Positions 1 through 9,222 of a stretch of 28,677 bases of DNA are shown piece after piece (within the stretch, counting starts at the first letter, position 1; each line of letters begins with the position of its first letter). The notes below the pieces were generated by a model. The model saw only the letters and a list, made by a program, of their open reading frames with translations. It had not been told where the DNA came from and ran no database searches. The DNA is from Gnetum montanum (Eukaryota > Streptophyta > Gnetopsida > Gnetales > Gnetaceae), in contig MNCI01002250.1 in the NCBI GenBank assembly GCA_015680685.1, forward strand, positions 841,611 to 870,287, read 5' to 3'. The position numbers and the translations under genes were made by a program.

Positions 1-2004
1 AAAACATTGTAAAATATAGAACAAGTACAATATAAATCCAAAATATTGTTAATGCTTAAAAATTGCAATATTACCATTAAATTGAAACAAGAAAATTTGC
101 AACGGTATGGAGGACATCAAATCCATTTCCTTACTCAAGAGCCATAATCTGGCCAAACATATAATTTCTGCAACAGCCAAAATGATAGCAATAAAATGAA
201 ACCCTTTTGTTACTACATCCAGTCTTTTCAAGAATGAAATTAAGCATCAAGCCTCAACCAAATTTGTACCAAATCATGTCTGCTAATACTTTTGTTCAAC
301 CACAACCTATGAGTAGTGCTGTAGGGCCATGTTGAAGATGAACAAATTATAAGAAAATACAACTTAACTAAACTAATCACAGCCCAGTAACTCACTCACG
401 TCACCTACGATGGGACGGTGGGAAATCGGCACTGGTCATGATGAAGGGGAAAGTAAAAACAGAGCGCCATGAGCTTGCATACGGCCATTGGCCATGCGCT
501 GGTGGGCTTCGTTCCCTCATAAGCAAACACATTTTTAAAAAAAGTTGAACAAGCATCGATCGTCATCATGTTCATGACTCATGACCCATGACGATGACCC
601 TGTTTTGTTTTGTTTTTTCTTTTTTTAGCAGAGATGAGAAAAAGAACAAATACCAGCAATGACCAATAAACACGCGTAAATGTGTGAGTCATGGCGGAAC
701 TTTGGCGCTCGCAAAGGCCAATCCATTCAAATGCAATGTTTACCTCGCACGCCCCATCCCAAACTTGATTTCCGTATGACCCAAACTTGGCCCTTCGGCC
801 TTCGATTACCAAAGTAGCCCTTTCGTGATTTCCATGTGTTTGTTTATTAATTGGTGCTCCCCTGTTTTCTGTGGTCTGTGTCATGTCGATGCCATGAATC
901 GTGATTGCTTGCTGGCACTTAATGAAATGAATTTTCTAGTAAGATTCAGAGTAGGAGAATATACGTAAGATTTTAATGCACAATGCAGAGATAAGAACAA
1001 GGCAAGAGGCCAGGAAAGGCAAGGCAAGGCAACAATTTCAATGTAACATACAGATCCTGACAAAATTTCATTGGAAATTATGAAATACTTAACCAAAATC
1101 TGCAGCTTCCAAATTCAACGCACCACTTGCAACCGCCATTTTTAAATTGAAACAGTGAGTGACGTCAAAAGATTCATGCACCAGGCAAATGAAACTCCGC
1201 AACCAAGCACATGAACAAATTTGGTTTACATTCAAACACAAGCTGACACGAAGCCATTCAAGGCGCATGCTAGATCGACTTTAACATAGCAGTCTTAATG
1301 ATGCTGATACTTTGAAAATGTTGGCTATTACAGTAACCAAATGTTCTAAAAGTCAGTTCGCCGATGTTGAATTTAGAGCATAGTTACTAGAAATGTGACG
1401 GAGAACTGTCAAAGGAAAAGGTTGTAGAAAAGAAACAGCATAAAGAATCCAAGCAATAATTTAGAAAAATTTGAATATTTTCATGTCAAAAATGAAACAG
1501 GGAAAAGAACTACCAATATAACTCATATATATTTTGAAAGAAATTACAGTTTATGGCCAAATATCCTTAATTTAAATGTATTTAATTTAATAACTATGGA
1601 AAACCTTTCGCTTTTCTAGTAAAATATATTAATATGCCAGGAACAGTAAACACCTAAAGCAAAGGCATTTTGAAAAGGTTTCTTTGTGGAAACAGAAAAC
1701 ATTAGCAATCCTTTGAGTTTCTTTCAACTAGGATTTATAGTAGTTTTGGTAGGCTACCAGGGAAGGTGCATATTGTAGTGCTATTGTAGTCAACGTATTA
1801 GTCATTTTAAATTGGCAATTCAATCTAGCGAGTAGGTATGTAGAGTATGGGTTACATGTAATTTTTAACTAGTTGTGAGGATGATACTAACCTAAGGTTA
1901 CATAGTTGCAGGTAGGTCATATTGACGAAGTTGTCAACTTTTAAGTTTTTCTTTCATATCTTAGTGGTGTTGGTTACAACTCACCATGATTCTACTGCAA
2001 GTCC
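1..2004. other. Gene-free AT-rich intergenic DNA
   Basis: I see no gene here. Open frames are short, without recognisable motifs, and scattered over both strands. The stretch around 370-880 is somewhat richer in G+C than the rest, and a short simple repeat of AAGGC units sits near 1015-1030. Neither supports a gene or regulatory call. The far upstream promoter of gene 1 may extend into the right end. Confidence 0.6.
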
Positions 2005-2106
2005 CAATATAATATAATCACAACTGAGTACTAGAGCTGTAACTTGCAATATTATAATCACAATATAATATAATCACAACTGAGTACTAGAGCTGTAACT
2101 TGCAAT
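2005..2106. repeat. 46-bp perfect direct repeat, period 56
   Basis: The 46 bases at 2005-2050 recur without a mismatch at 2061-2106, separated by a 10-base AT spacer. The unit begins CAATATAATATAATCAC and ends AACTTGCAAT. Perfect identity in an otherwise decayed region implies a recent duplication. It lies about 430 bp upstream of the gene 1 start codon. No copy is visible upstream of gene 2. Confidence 0.95.
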
Positions 2107-2194
2107 TGGCTTACACTTGTAAAGACAAGTTAAAATTATTTTAAGTGTCAAACGAAAACTTAACTATTAAGGAACTATTAAGGAAAATTATAAA

Positions 2195-2318
2195 GAGAGC
2201 TGGAACAGAAGTGTATAAGATTCTCTCCAGAAACTTTTAATTTAGTTTAAATTAAAAAAAAGATATAAGATTGTTTCCAGAAACTTTTAATTTAATTTAA
2301 ATTAAAAAAGATATTTAG
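2195..2318. repeat. AT-rich repeat in two direct copies; third copy inverted at 5608-5690
   Basis: Two tandem copies of a unit containing CCAGAAACTTTTAATTTA followed by a TTTAAATTAAAAAA tract lie at about 2226-2264 and 2277-2313. The reverse complement of 5608-5690 matches them over about 65 bases, including the preceding CAGAAG...TATAA...ATTCTCTC stretch. The pair therefore forms inverted repeats on either side of gene 1, about 3.3 kb apart. Homology between the gene 1 and gene 2 segments begins directly after the left copy, near 2319. The right copy lies inside the inserted segment 5463-5735, so these look like copies of one small mobile repeat family. Confidence 0.75.
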
Positions 2319-2357
2319 TTCAGCAAACATATCTTTGAATCTCCAGTCAGCCAAGCT

Positions 2358-2418
2358 AATCATGCTGCGCTGAAGCAAGGATGGTATGCTGAACCAATCA
2401 TGCTGAAGCAAGGATGGT
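2358..2418 (+). repeat. Short tandem duplication in the gene 1 promoter
   Basis: The motif AATCATGCTG...AAGCAAGGATGGT occurs at 2358-2385 and again at 2396-2418. The equivalent region of gene 2 (about 25152-25173) has a single copy, AATCATGCTGAATCAAGGATGGT. The extra copy is therefore specific to gene 1. It lies just upstream of the TATA position and could add a second factor-binding site. That function is inferred. Confidence 0.85.
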
Positions 2419-2435
2419 CCCACTGTAGAGCTGTG

Positions 2436-2442
2436 GATAAAT
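2436..2442 (+). promoter_or_regulatory. Degraded TATA-box position of gene 1
   Basis: GATAAAT, followed by TCAGGCC, aligns with the gene 2 TATA box TATAAAT at 25190-25196, followed by CAGGCC. Gene 1 has G where gene 2 has the first T. The site is 99 bases before the ATG, against 107 in gene 2. The box is weakened rather than deleted, so gene 1 may use a weaker or less focused start site. Confidence 0.6.
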
Positions 2443-2534
2443 TCAGGCCACAATCAAGAAACTGAAAGCAAGCAAGAAAGAGACTCAGAACTCAAACTTT
2501 CAGTTACCAGATCATCCAACTTAGTAAGTAAGCT

Positions 2535-3951
2535 ATGGCGATGGAGAAGGAAACACTGAGAGTGCAACCACTGTCAGAAAGATTGCTAGCAAAGGGCAAC
2601 TGTGCCTCTCTAACACTGCCGGCGCAATATGTGCAATCGGAGGGCCAGAGGGTGCCGGCGGTGTCCGGCAGTGTGCCGGTGATTGATGTATCCCTTCTCC
2701 ACGGCACGGCGGAGGAGCGCAAAGAAACGGTGAACCGGATCGGTGCTGCGTGCCGTGAATGGGGAATCTTCTTCGCCGTGAACCACGGCATCTCCGGCGA
2801 GCTGATCCAGGAGCTCCGGACTGTGGGTGAGGCATTTTTCCAACTTCCGCAGGCCGAGAAGGAGGCCTACACAGCACGTCGAGTGCCGGATAAGCCGATT
2901 GCAGAAGGGTATGCCATCTCTGCACAAGGCTACGGCATCGGCTCCAACACCGACAAGACCCCGAAACTAGGCTGGGTTGATTACTACTTCCACCTGCTTG
3001 CCCCTCCCTCGCAGGTTAACCATGCCGTTTGGCCCGCTCACCATCCCCGTTACAGGTAAAATCAGCTACAGTCTTGATACTGATTGTTTTGCATGAAATT
3101 AATAGCCTTGAATGTTTGATACCAAAGTGGAACTGCTCTTACCTTTCTGTATTCAGATATCGTTACTCTTTAAAGCTTTTGAAAAAAATCGGTAAACTGT
3201 GTAAAAATTAGTTTTTCACCAAAAGCTAGATGAGTGGATAAAGGGTATTGAAATTCAATGCATACTTTAGCTTCATGTGCGTTTGCTTGCAATTCAAAAT
3301 CCAGGTAGTATCTTTAATGGAGACCATTTAGCATTATAATTGTGAACCGATGAACAAGATTTTTGACACATTTGCCTGGTATGCAGGGAGATAACGGAGA
3401 AGTACAATGAAGGCCTAACACCAGTAGCGAAGGCACTGATGGAAGCCATGGATGAGCACCTGGGTCTTAACCCCGGTAGCCTTGCAAAGGCCGTGGGAGG
3501 CATGGATGAGATGGATGTGCTGATAAAACTGAGCTACTACCCACCTTGCCCACGTCCAGACCTAGTCTTTGGTGTGGCACCACACACCGATTTGTCTGCA
3601 CTAACTCTGTTACTGAGCAACGGTGTCCCTGGCCTCAATGTGTGCCGCAGTGACGGTGTCTGGGTTGCTGTCGAGGGCGCCGGGGTGCCCGACGGAGCAC
3701 TGATTGTGCATATCGGTGACAAGCTCAAGATTGCTTCAGCTGGTGCTTTCTGTAATGTTCTCCACCGGAGCACCGTGGAGAGTGACCGTGTCCGAATGTC
3801 ATGGCCGGTGTTCTATATGCCGCCGCTGGACGCTGTGGTTGAGCCCGTGCCGGAGCTCCGTGGCCAGAGCTCGCTTTCACCGGAGTTTACCCCTTTGCCT
3901 TACCGTGAATTCTTGCGTCTCAAGTTCAGCAACAAAAACACTGGGGTTTAA
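2535..3951 (+). CDS. 2-oxoglutarate/Fe(II)-dependent dioxygenase, FLS/ANS-like (gene 1)
   Basis: This is a two-exon gene: exons 2535-3055 and 3387-3951, with a 331-bp GT-AG intron splitting an Arg codon after HPRY. The product is 361 residues, normal for plant soluble 2OG dioxygenases. The N-terminal domain carries PVIDVS (48-53) and EWGIFFAVNHG (75-85). The C-terminal jelly roll carries YYPPCPRPD (224-232), iron ligands H240, D242 and H300, and the 2OG-binding R310 and S312 in RMSWPVF. GWVDYYFH (146-153), YYPPCPRPD, ALIVHIGD and RMSWPVF are typical of flavonol synthases and anthocyanidin synthases, which oxidise flavonoids in the cytosol using 2-oxoglutarate and O2. Two FLS substrate-site positions differ: the His of WVDHLFH is Tyr150, and the Glu after PVF is Met318. 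Flavonol synthase activity is therefore doubtful, and another phenolic or terpenoid substrate is possible. The single intron resembles ANS more than typical three-exon FLS genes. The start is the first ATG, conserved in gene 2. Confidence 0.93.
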
Positions 3952-4146
3952 CTGATGATGATAATGAGGGTCCTAATGTAGTTGATCAGTGAATCTCTTT
4001 CTACGTCATATCATAAATGTATGCAGTTAGTATGATGTTCAAAAGTAGGCTAGGATCCGGGTTCGTGAATAATGTGAGGTCATGCATGAAAGAATTTAAC
4101 AGTTTGTGACTGCTTCATTGAAATTCATGCTACTGATGTCTCTTGC

Positions 4147-4152
4147 AATAAA
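4147..4152 (+). terminator. Candidate poly(A) signal of gene 1
   Basis: AATAAA lies 196 bases after the gene 1 stop codon, in an AT-rich context with T-rich sequence downstream. It is the first canonical hexamer in the 3' UTR on this strand. Plant polyadenylation signals are loose, so the true cleavage site is uncertain. Confidence 0.5.
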
Positions 4153-4249
4153 GTTATAATCTACTTCTTTTTATGTTTTGGTTTTTGTTATTTCTTTGGA
4201 TCCTTCGGAGGGAGGATTGAAAAATTACTGAGTTGCAGTCTAATTGTAT

Positions 4250-4341
4250 GAACCCAGAATAATGGCTACGAAATTTCCCGGGAAGTAATGTTTTTGAATC
4301 CAGAATAATGGCGGTGGAAATTCCATGGAAGTAATATTTTT
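4250..4341. repeat. 46-bp imperfect tandem repeat
   Basis: CCAGAATAATGGC starts at 4254 and again at 4300. Each is followed by a diverged copy of GAAATTYC...GGAAGTAAT and a run of T. It lies just beyond the gene 1 3' UTR and is absent near gene 2. I see no coding or regulatory role. Confidence 0.8.
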
Positions 4342-5074
4342 TGAATGTGAATGTCACCTGCAGAATATGCGTCAAACATCCAAGAGTAGTATAATACGCA
4401 AAAGCCCTTTATATTTTTAATATTAAAATGTTGTTTTAAGCTTTCTAAACCTTGATGAGCATTTCAAAACATTAGGGCACCATATGCTTGACTCTTCTCC
4501 GTCATAAAAGTATTAAAGTCATTCCATGTGCTGGAGAATAAAACTACCATCTTATGATATATCTTTGTATGGATGTTATTAAATTTTTAAATATGGTTAA
4601 GAGAACATTTTCATGATAATTTTTATCGCAAGAATTATTTAACATTGGTTTTGATTTTTTTTAACATGAAAATGTTCTCCAGGTAATTTGAAAAAGAAAA
4701 CTATTCTCTCGACACCTAATAAATACATATTATAAAAATACATCTAAACTATTAATCTTCTTGATAATTATAAAGATTTCCCGAATGCTTATCATATCCA
4801 GTCCAGTTTACCATTTTTAAAAGTGTTATACTGCAACTTGGATATATTCTGCACGGTTTTGGGCACCTGTAAGTTCAGAATATTAAACCGTGTAATTATC
4901 ATTGTGTAGCATTTTGCGTAAAGAACTGCATTTCAAAATTTGCAATAACAATAACAGTTATTTGACTTATTTCAGCAGTTAACAAATTTGTAAGATACTC
5001 CCTTGGCATTGGATGGGTGGTCAAATTTTGAAAACTTTTTTTTTGGGACGCGAAACATAAAAGATTGTTCACAC

Positions 5075-5417
5075 CTATGTGGGCCGGGCGAATCTGGCAG
5101 AAATTTCACACAGTTCGGGGCTGGTATGTGTAAAGAAGCACACTAAATTCGCAACAGGTACTTTTCCTACAAATATTTTTATTTTGCGACCAAGATATCA
5201 AGTAACAGAGAAATCTTGCACCTTGCAAACACAAATCCCTTACACTGTAATATAAAATATACATGCAAAAATACATTTAGTGTAAGATTTATAAAAATTC
5301 ATGGGAGTTGTCATTTTCCCTGTTCATAAATATATTTTAATTTTTTTTATTCACATCCCGGGTTGAACCAGTAACCATCTTTTTTAGTGTTACATATCAG
5401 ATTGCTTTTATGCATAG
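5075..5417. mobile_element. 343-bp insertion with 8-bp target duplication (hAT-like MITE)
   Basis: The insert is flanked by identical GTTCACAC at 5067-5074 and 5418-5425. Its ends are inverted: CTATG at 5075-5079 and CATAG at 5413-5417. The paralogous site near gene 2 (about 27470-27485) reads ATTCACACCAAATTTC with no insert, an empty site. An 8-bp target duplication is typical of the hAT superfamily. No transposase is encoded, so this would be a non-autonomous element. The inverted ends are only about 5 bp, so the superfamily call is tentative. The insertion itself is well supported. Confidence 0.75.
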
Positions 5418-5462
5418 GTTCACACAAACAAATTTTAAAAGCAATGCCTGTCTACTATGCAT

Positions 5463-5735
5463 CAAATGAATCCAATTCTTGGATGCGAGGAATCCAGGAT
5501 TTAATTCAATTCGCATTTGGGTACACAAGCATATGCAAAGACTGTGGGAAAGTGAATTACAAAATAAAAAAAATATTTAAATTAAATATTTTTAAGTTTT
5601 TTTGCATTTTACATCTATAAAATATCTTTTTTAATTTAAATTAAATTAAAAGTTTCTAGAGAGAATATTATAAGCTTCTTCTGGTCGGGCTCGGCCCCCC
5701 ACCTGGCTTCTTTTTGAGAATCTCCGGTTTATCTG
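5463..5735. mobile_element. 273-bp AT-rich insertion with about 11-bp flanking repeat
   Basis: CTACTATGCAT (5452-5462) and CTACTAGGCAT (5736-5746) flank this block and differ at one base. The empty site near gene 2 reads CTAGTGGGCATAGTC (about 27495-27509). The ends are weakly inverted: CAAATGAATCC against CAGATAAACCG from the opposite end, 7 of 11 bases. The right part contains the AT-rich repeat found inverted upstream of gene 1. A duplication of 9-11 bp would suit a Mutator-like non-autonomous element, but the class is inferred from that alone. Confidence 0.6.
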
Positions 5736-7020
5736 CTACTAGGCATTCTTTACATAGTCAATTACTGCAGGCAGGGTGCAACATTCCAAGAAGCCTGGTT
5801 CGACTTGCAACTTGCAGCTGCCAATTTTCAACCAGAGAGTAGAACTAAAAAGCCATATTGTCCTACTGCATCCGTCATTGTTCTCTCATTGATGCACACG
5901 AGAAGTTAAAAGAGTGAAGTTACATGATATTCTTCACAAGGAAATGAGAAATGAGAGGGGCGCTGCCACCATCCATGATAATGACAATTAAGATTACTGC
6001 GGACCTTACATTCCAAAATCCAAGGTGATCATATACGTTAAAAATGTTAGTTGGCTTTCAAATTTCTCTCTCATGGAGACCAGAGTTCAACCACGTGCAA
6101 GGCCAGTGAGTCAAGACACGAAACCAGAGGTCAACAACATGCATCTAAACTATTAATCTTCTTACTAATTCTAAAGATTTCCTGAATGCTATCAAACCCA
6201 ATCCAGTTTCCCATTCTTAAAAGGTGTTATCTGCTACTAGGCATTCTTTCCATAGTCAACACACTGATGCAGGCAAGGTGGGACATTCCAAGAAGTGGTT
6301 CCACTTCCAACTTCCAACTACCAATTTTGAACCAGAGAGTAAAACTTAAAAGCCATGTCCTACTGCATCCGTCATTGTTGTCTCATTGAACTTGGACACG
6401 AATGCACACGAAAAGAAAAAAGAGTGAAGTTACAAGATATTTGTCAAAAGGAAATGAGAAATGAGAGAGTGGATCGCTGCCACCATGCATGATTCTGACA
6501 ATTAAGATTACTGCGGACCTTACATTCCAAAATCCAAGGTGATCATGGCTTTCAAATTTTTCTTTCATGGAGACCAGAGTTCAACGACGTGCAAGGAAAG
6601 TTACGAAACGAGAGGTCAACCACGTGCAAGGAAAGTCAAGACGCACCAAACATTGAAAGGTACATAGGCAGTAATCACAACGCTACTCAGAGCATCATAA
6701 TAGAGACGAGTCATATAAAACACCCTTGAAGTCCAAACAAAATTATAAGAGGTGAGGTGGTGATGCCATCCGCGTGCAATTTTCATATTCAAATACAAAG
6801 AAGACTCACTGAGTTAAGTCTCCCTATGTGACCGAACCACCACGCAAGATTTCATGTGGCCAGATTCAGCATTGAGCACATGAAGACCTAATCATATTAT
6901 TTGGGACAGTTGAATTGAATGTTCTCCGGTGGAAAATTTGAATATTTTGATTGGGTGGTGCAACTTTTTCTTTTAAAATTGTCGTTATAGTAGCCTTATT
7001 CTAACAAAATGGGTTGTTTC

Positions 7021-7295
7021 TGTTTGAAAAAGAAATTGAAATGGAAGAGAAGGTATGACATCTATACAAAAAAATTAGAGAAAGTACTTTTATTTCATAG
7101 AAAATAAAAATTGATTCAACAAAGTGGCTAAGGACACCTTGAAGTAACAAAAGTATATCAAATAAACTTTTTGCTGTATTATATTTATTCTGTAATTTAT
7201 CTTTATAAAAGCAAAATCTTTATAATTTGCGTATTCTTCATATCACCTTCATTTTCGTAATACATTTTTTTTTTTGTTAATGTGGCAATGATTCT
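7021..7295. other. AT-rich spacer left of the retrotransposon
   Basis: I see no gene here. The stretch is very AT-rich, with A and T runs, and has no counterpart beyond the gene 2 segment. It is the preserved target flank of the retrotransposon that follows. Confidence 0.6.
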
Positions 7296-7300
7296 TTGAT
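7296..7300. repeat. Left target-site duplication of the gypsy element
   Basis: TTGAT directly precedes the 5' LTR. ATGAT (22344-22348) directly follows the 3' LTR, matching 4 of 5 bases. A 5-bp duplication is the rule for Ty3/gypsy integrases, and one mutation is expected in an element this old. Confidence 0.7.
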
Positions 7301-8153
7301 TGATGGATCCTTCAAAAGGCTACGTCGACATGCCTTGTCGATGCATGGTTAGATGCATCAACACAAATGTGTTGATACAGTGTCCAGTCTTGCCTATTTA
7401 AATGCACATACCCATTGCATTTATGGCACATTAAGATAATAGTGTAGCCAAACTCTTGTAGTTTTTTTTGTCAAAGTTAGGATATTTTCTAAGTGCCTAA
7501 AGTAGGACTTCAAGGATTGTACAAATCCTTATTCAAACATCAATGTATCTAAACACTTTAATGTGTTCGCAATAGAGATGAGATTCTTGGAATTCTTTGC
7601 AACACTTAAGAATAGTTTAAATGTTTTCATTCATGCACTTTATTACTCATGCATTTTATATTCATATCCTTAGTTAATTAATACATTTAATAATAACACA
7701 TAAGTATGACTATCTCAAACATACCATTAACGCTTAGTAATCTCATTAGTGTTATTGCTTGGTTCACCTAGTAGCCTAACACTTGGTAACCTAGTAGCAT
7801 TTGTAACAAGTTTAGGATGTGGATGGAAGGTGCGACCAAATGCTAATGTTAAGATAGTTAGATTAAAGCATTAGATAGCTCATTAACCAATTTACAATTA
7901 ATTACCTTTGTTTTACACTTGGCGTAAATCAAATGAAATATAAAATATAAATAAAAATCATGTACCTTGGCTTACACTTAACTATACACTTGAACTTACA
8001 CAAGTGAAGCCAAAAAGACAACGATCATATTCCTAAGTCACTATCTTTGCCCATCGGTGCATTTAGGGGCTAAGTCTACAAAATTCAATCGAATTGTTGG
8101 TGCAACGCTTGTGATTCGTTTGGTTGGGCATAGGGTCTACTTGCTACTTATCA
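7301..8153 (+). repeat. 5' LTR of the gypsy element
   Basis: It runs from TGATGGATCC to CTTATCA and is colinear with 21466-22343. A TATA-like TATTTAAA lies at 7395-7402, where the 3' LTR has TATATAAA. The U3 portion is the most diverged part, and the 3' LTR has about 25 extra bases there. The right boundary is fixed by the primer-binding site one base later. Confidence 0.93.
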
Positions 8154-8154
8154 T

Positions 8155-8172
8155 TGGTGTCATTGCCAGAGA
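8155..8172 (+). other. Primer-binding site, degenerate tRNA-Asp type
   Basis: TGGTGTCATTGCCAGAGA starts one base after the 5' LTR. The usual plant tRNA-Asp-primed form, as I recall it, is TGGCGCCGTTGCCGGGGA. The two differ at five positions, all C-to-T or G-to-A, three of them at CpG sites. The position and the pattern of change both support the call. The site would prime minus-strand DNA synthesis. Confidence 0.82.
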
Positions 8173-8339
8173 TTTATTCTAAGTGCACTAAATAGGAAAG
8201 ATAGTGAAACCATCTAACAATGTTGTAAAGGAAGATTAATGCTAAATCATTAAGATACATAATAATAACAAATGCTCACTATTTTTGCACAATCAATGAT
8301 ATGGCTTCATCTCGTAGAGAAGATTCTCTACTACCATTC

Positions 8340-9222
8340 TGATGAGTGGCAAGGTACCCCTACACTCAACCATACGAATACGAGCGTTACACGTGCGATC
8401 CGGTCGAACTCCGCAGACTAAGTGCCTACATGCCTTATGGAACACTTAAGGTTAATAATTTGTTGTCTTCCCAGACTTACTTGTATTTGTCACGGTTGTA
8501 TGGTTAAGTAAGTCTGAGGTATGTGATTTTTATATCTTTTATGTTTTATCTCCTATGCTAATGAGGTAAAGGGTGAAAAGACTAATTAACTAACTTTAAC
8601 TAACTAACTAAGCCTTAATTAACCTAGCATCAGCATCCGTTCCCACTTGCCGTTCACACCCTAAATCAATGCAACCTTCTAGGATTACCAAATGCTAGTT
8701 GTTACTAGGATTACCAAGCGTAACGCACGTGCTCGAAGTGGTTGTACTGAATGCACTTAACTATGGGAGAAGGGTTGAGAGAGATTTAATTAACTAATAA
8801 AGCATTTAATATGATAAAAAATAAATAACAATAATTAAAATCCTAATTAGCTTAGTCCATGCACTGCAAGGTTTATCCAACAGTTCGTCTTTATTTCCGT
8901 ACACAAACTTATGTTCAGGTACAATATTTGCTCGAATAAAATATCTGTTCACTTTGGAGCTCCTACTGTGGGCACATGGAAATTATTCTATCTCTGGAGA
9001 GGTAAAACTACTAGAGTTTCACTAAGGGTCTAGATCTAGATGAAGAAACAAGGGAGAGTTGCCTCTTATTTATAGACTTGGCGATGCACCGCGATATCGC
9101 ATATGCGATATCGCGGGGGAAGACGCGATATCGCGTATGTGATATCGCGGGGGATGCGATGTCATGGTGGACACGATATTACATACGCGATATTGCGGCC
9201 CATGCGATATCGCGTCCCATCA
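8340..9222 (-). mobile_element. Solo LTR no. 1, nested in the gypsy element
   Basis: An 883-bp unit bounded by TGATGAG and CCCATCA is flanked by perfect 5-bp duplications CATTC (8335-8339 and 9223-9227). It is homologous along its length to 11371-12495 but not to the host LTRs. The minus-strand orientation is inferred from TATAAATAAG on the minus strand (9065-9074) and AATAAA (8890-8895), which give a U3-R-U5 order. A short U3 (about 150 bp) would then precede a long U5 (about 550 bp). No internal coding region or second LTR is present, so it is a solo LTR left by recombination. It lies in the host leader and is younger than the host. Confidence 0.88.
9091..9213. repeat. Array of eight GCGATATCGC palindromes in solo LTR 1
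   Basis: Perfect GCGATATCGC occurs at 9091, 9105, 9125 and 9204. One-base variants lie at 9139 and 9187, and more worn ones at 9156 and 9173. Start-to-start spacings are 14, 20, 14, 17, 17, 14 and 17, which read as four dimers of about 31-34 bp. The array starts 17 bp from the minus-strand TATA box, inside the inferred U3. Such a cluster of perfect dyads next to a TATA box looks like an enhancer bound by a dimeric factor. That role is inferred. Confidence 0.85.

Larger units (their letters stand above)
4741..6640. repeat. Partial tandem duplication downstream of gene 1
   Basis: CATCTAAACTATTAATCTTCTT begins at 4741 and again at 6142, so the first unit is 1,401 bp. The second unit continues to about 6640. 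It lacks the sequence matching about 4830-5730: it passes straight from GTTAT to CTGCTACTAGGCAT. Shared blocks include AAAGATTTCCYGAATGC, the CTACTAGGCATTCTTT block (5736 and 6234), ACATTCCAAGAAG, the GGACCTTACATTCCAAAATC block (6002 and 6515) and CATGGAGACCAGAGTTCAAC. A single related copy lies downstream of gene 2 (about 27490-27830), so the tandem array arose only in copy 1. No gene is visible in it. Confidence 0.88.
2319..7020 (+). repeat. Duplicated segment, copy 1 (holds gene 1)
   Basis: This segment aligns piecewise with about 25119-28195. The shared parts are the promoter (starting TTCAGCAA...TTTGAATCT), both exons, the ends of the intron, the 3' UTR, and downstream blocks near 4775-4870, 4930-5078, 5429-5456, 5736-6050 and 6650-7015. 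The final shared words are ATTGGGTGGTG and TTCTAACAAA. Copy 1 is longer because of two small insertions and a tandem duplication. The spread of homology well beyond the exons, and the conserved intron, show that this was a DNA-level segmental duplication and not retroposition. Confidence 0.88.

Noticed and set aside
579-1096. Minus-strand frames of 71 and 101 codons left of gene 1
   Set aside because: No motif, no partner exon, ordinary composition for chance frames in this region.
2504-2927. Long minus-strand frames opposite exon 1 of gene 1 (and the same opposite gene 2)
   Set aside because: They are shadows of the conserved dioxygenase exons; their encoded proteins have no family features.
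5340-5417. Minus-strand B-box-like GGTTCAACCC near 5355, suggesting the 343-bp insert is a SINE
   Set aside because: No A box at the right distance and no poly(A) or T-rich tail at the opposite end; the inverted CTATG ends fit a DNA transposon better.
9091-9213. Palindromic array as a CRISPR array or bacterial operator
   Set aside because: The context is a plant LTR; spacers are short and repetitive and there is no cas-like gene.
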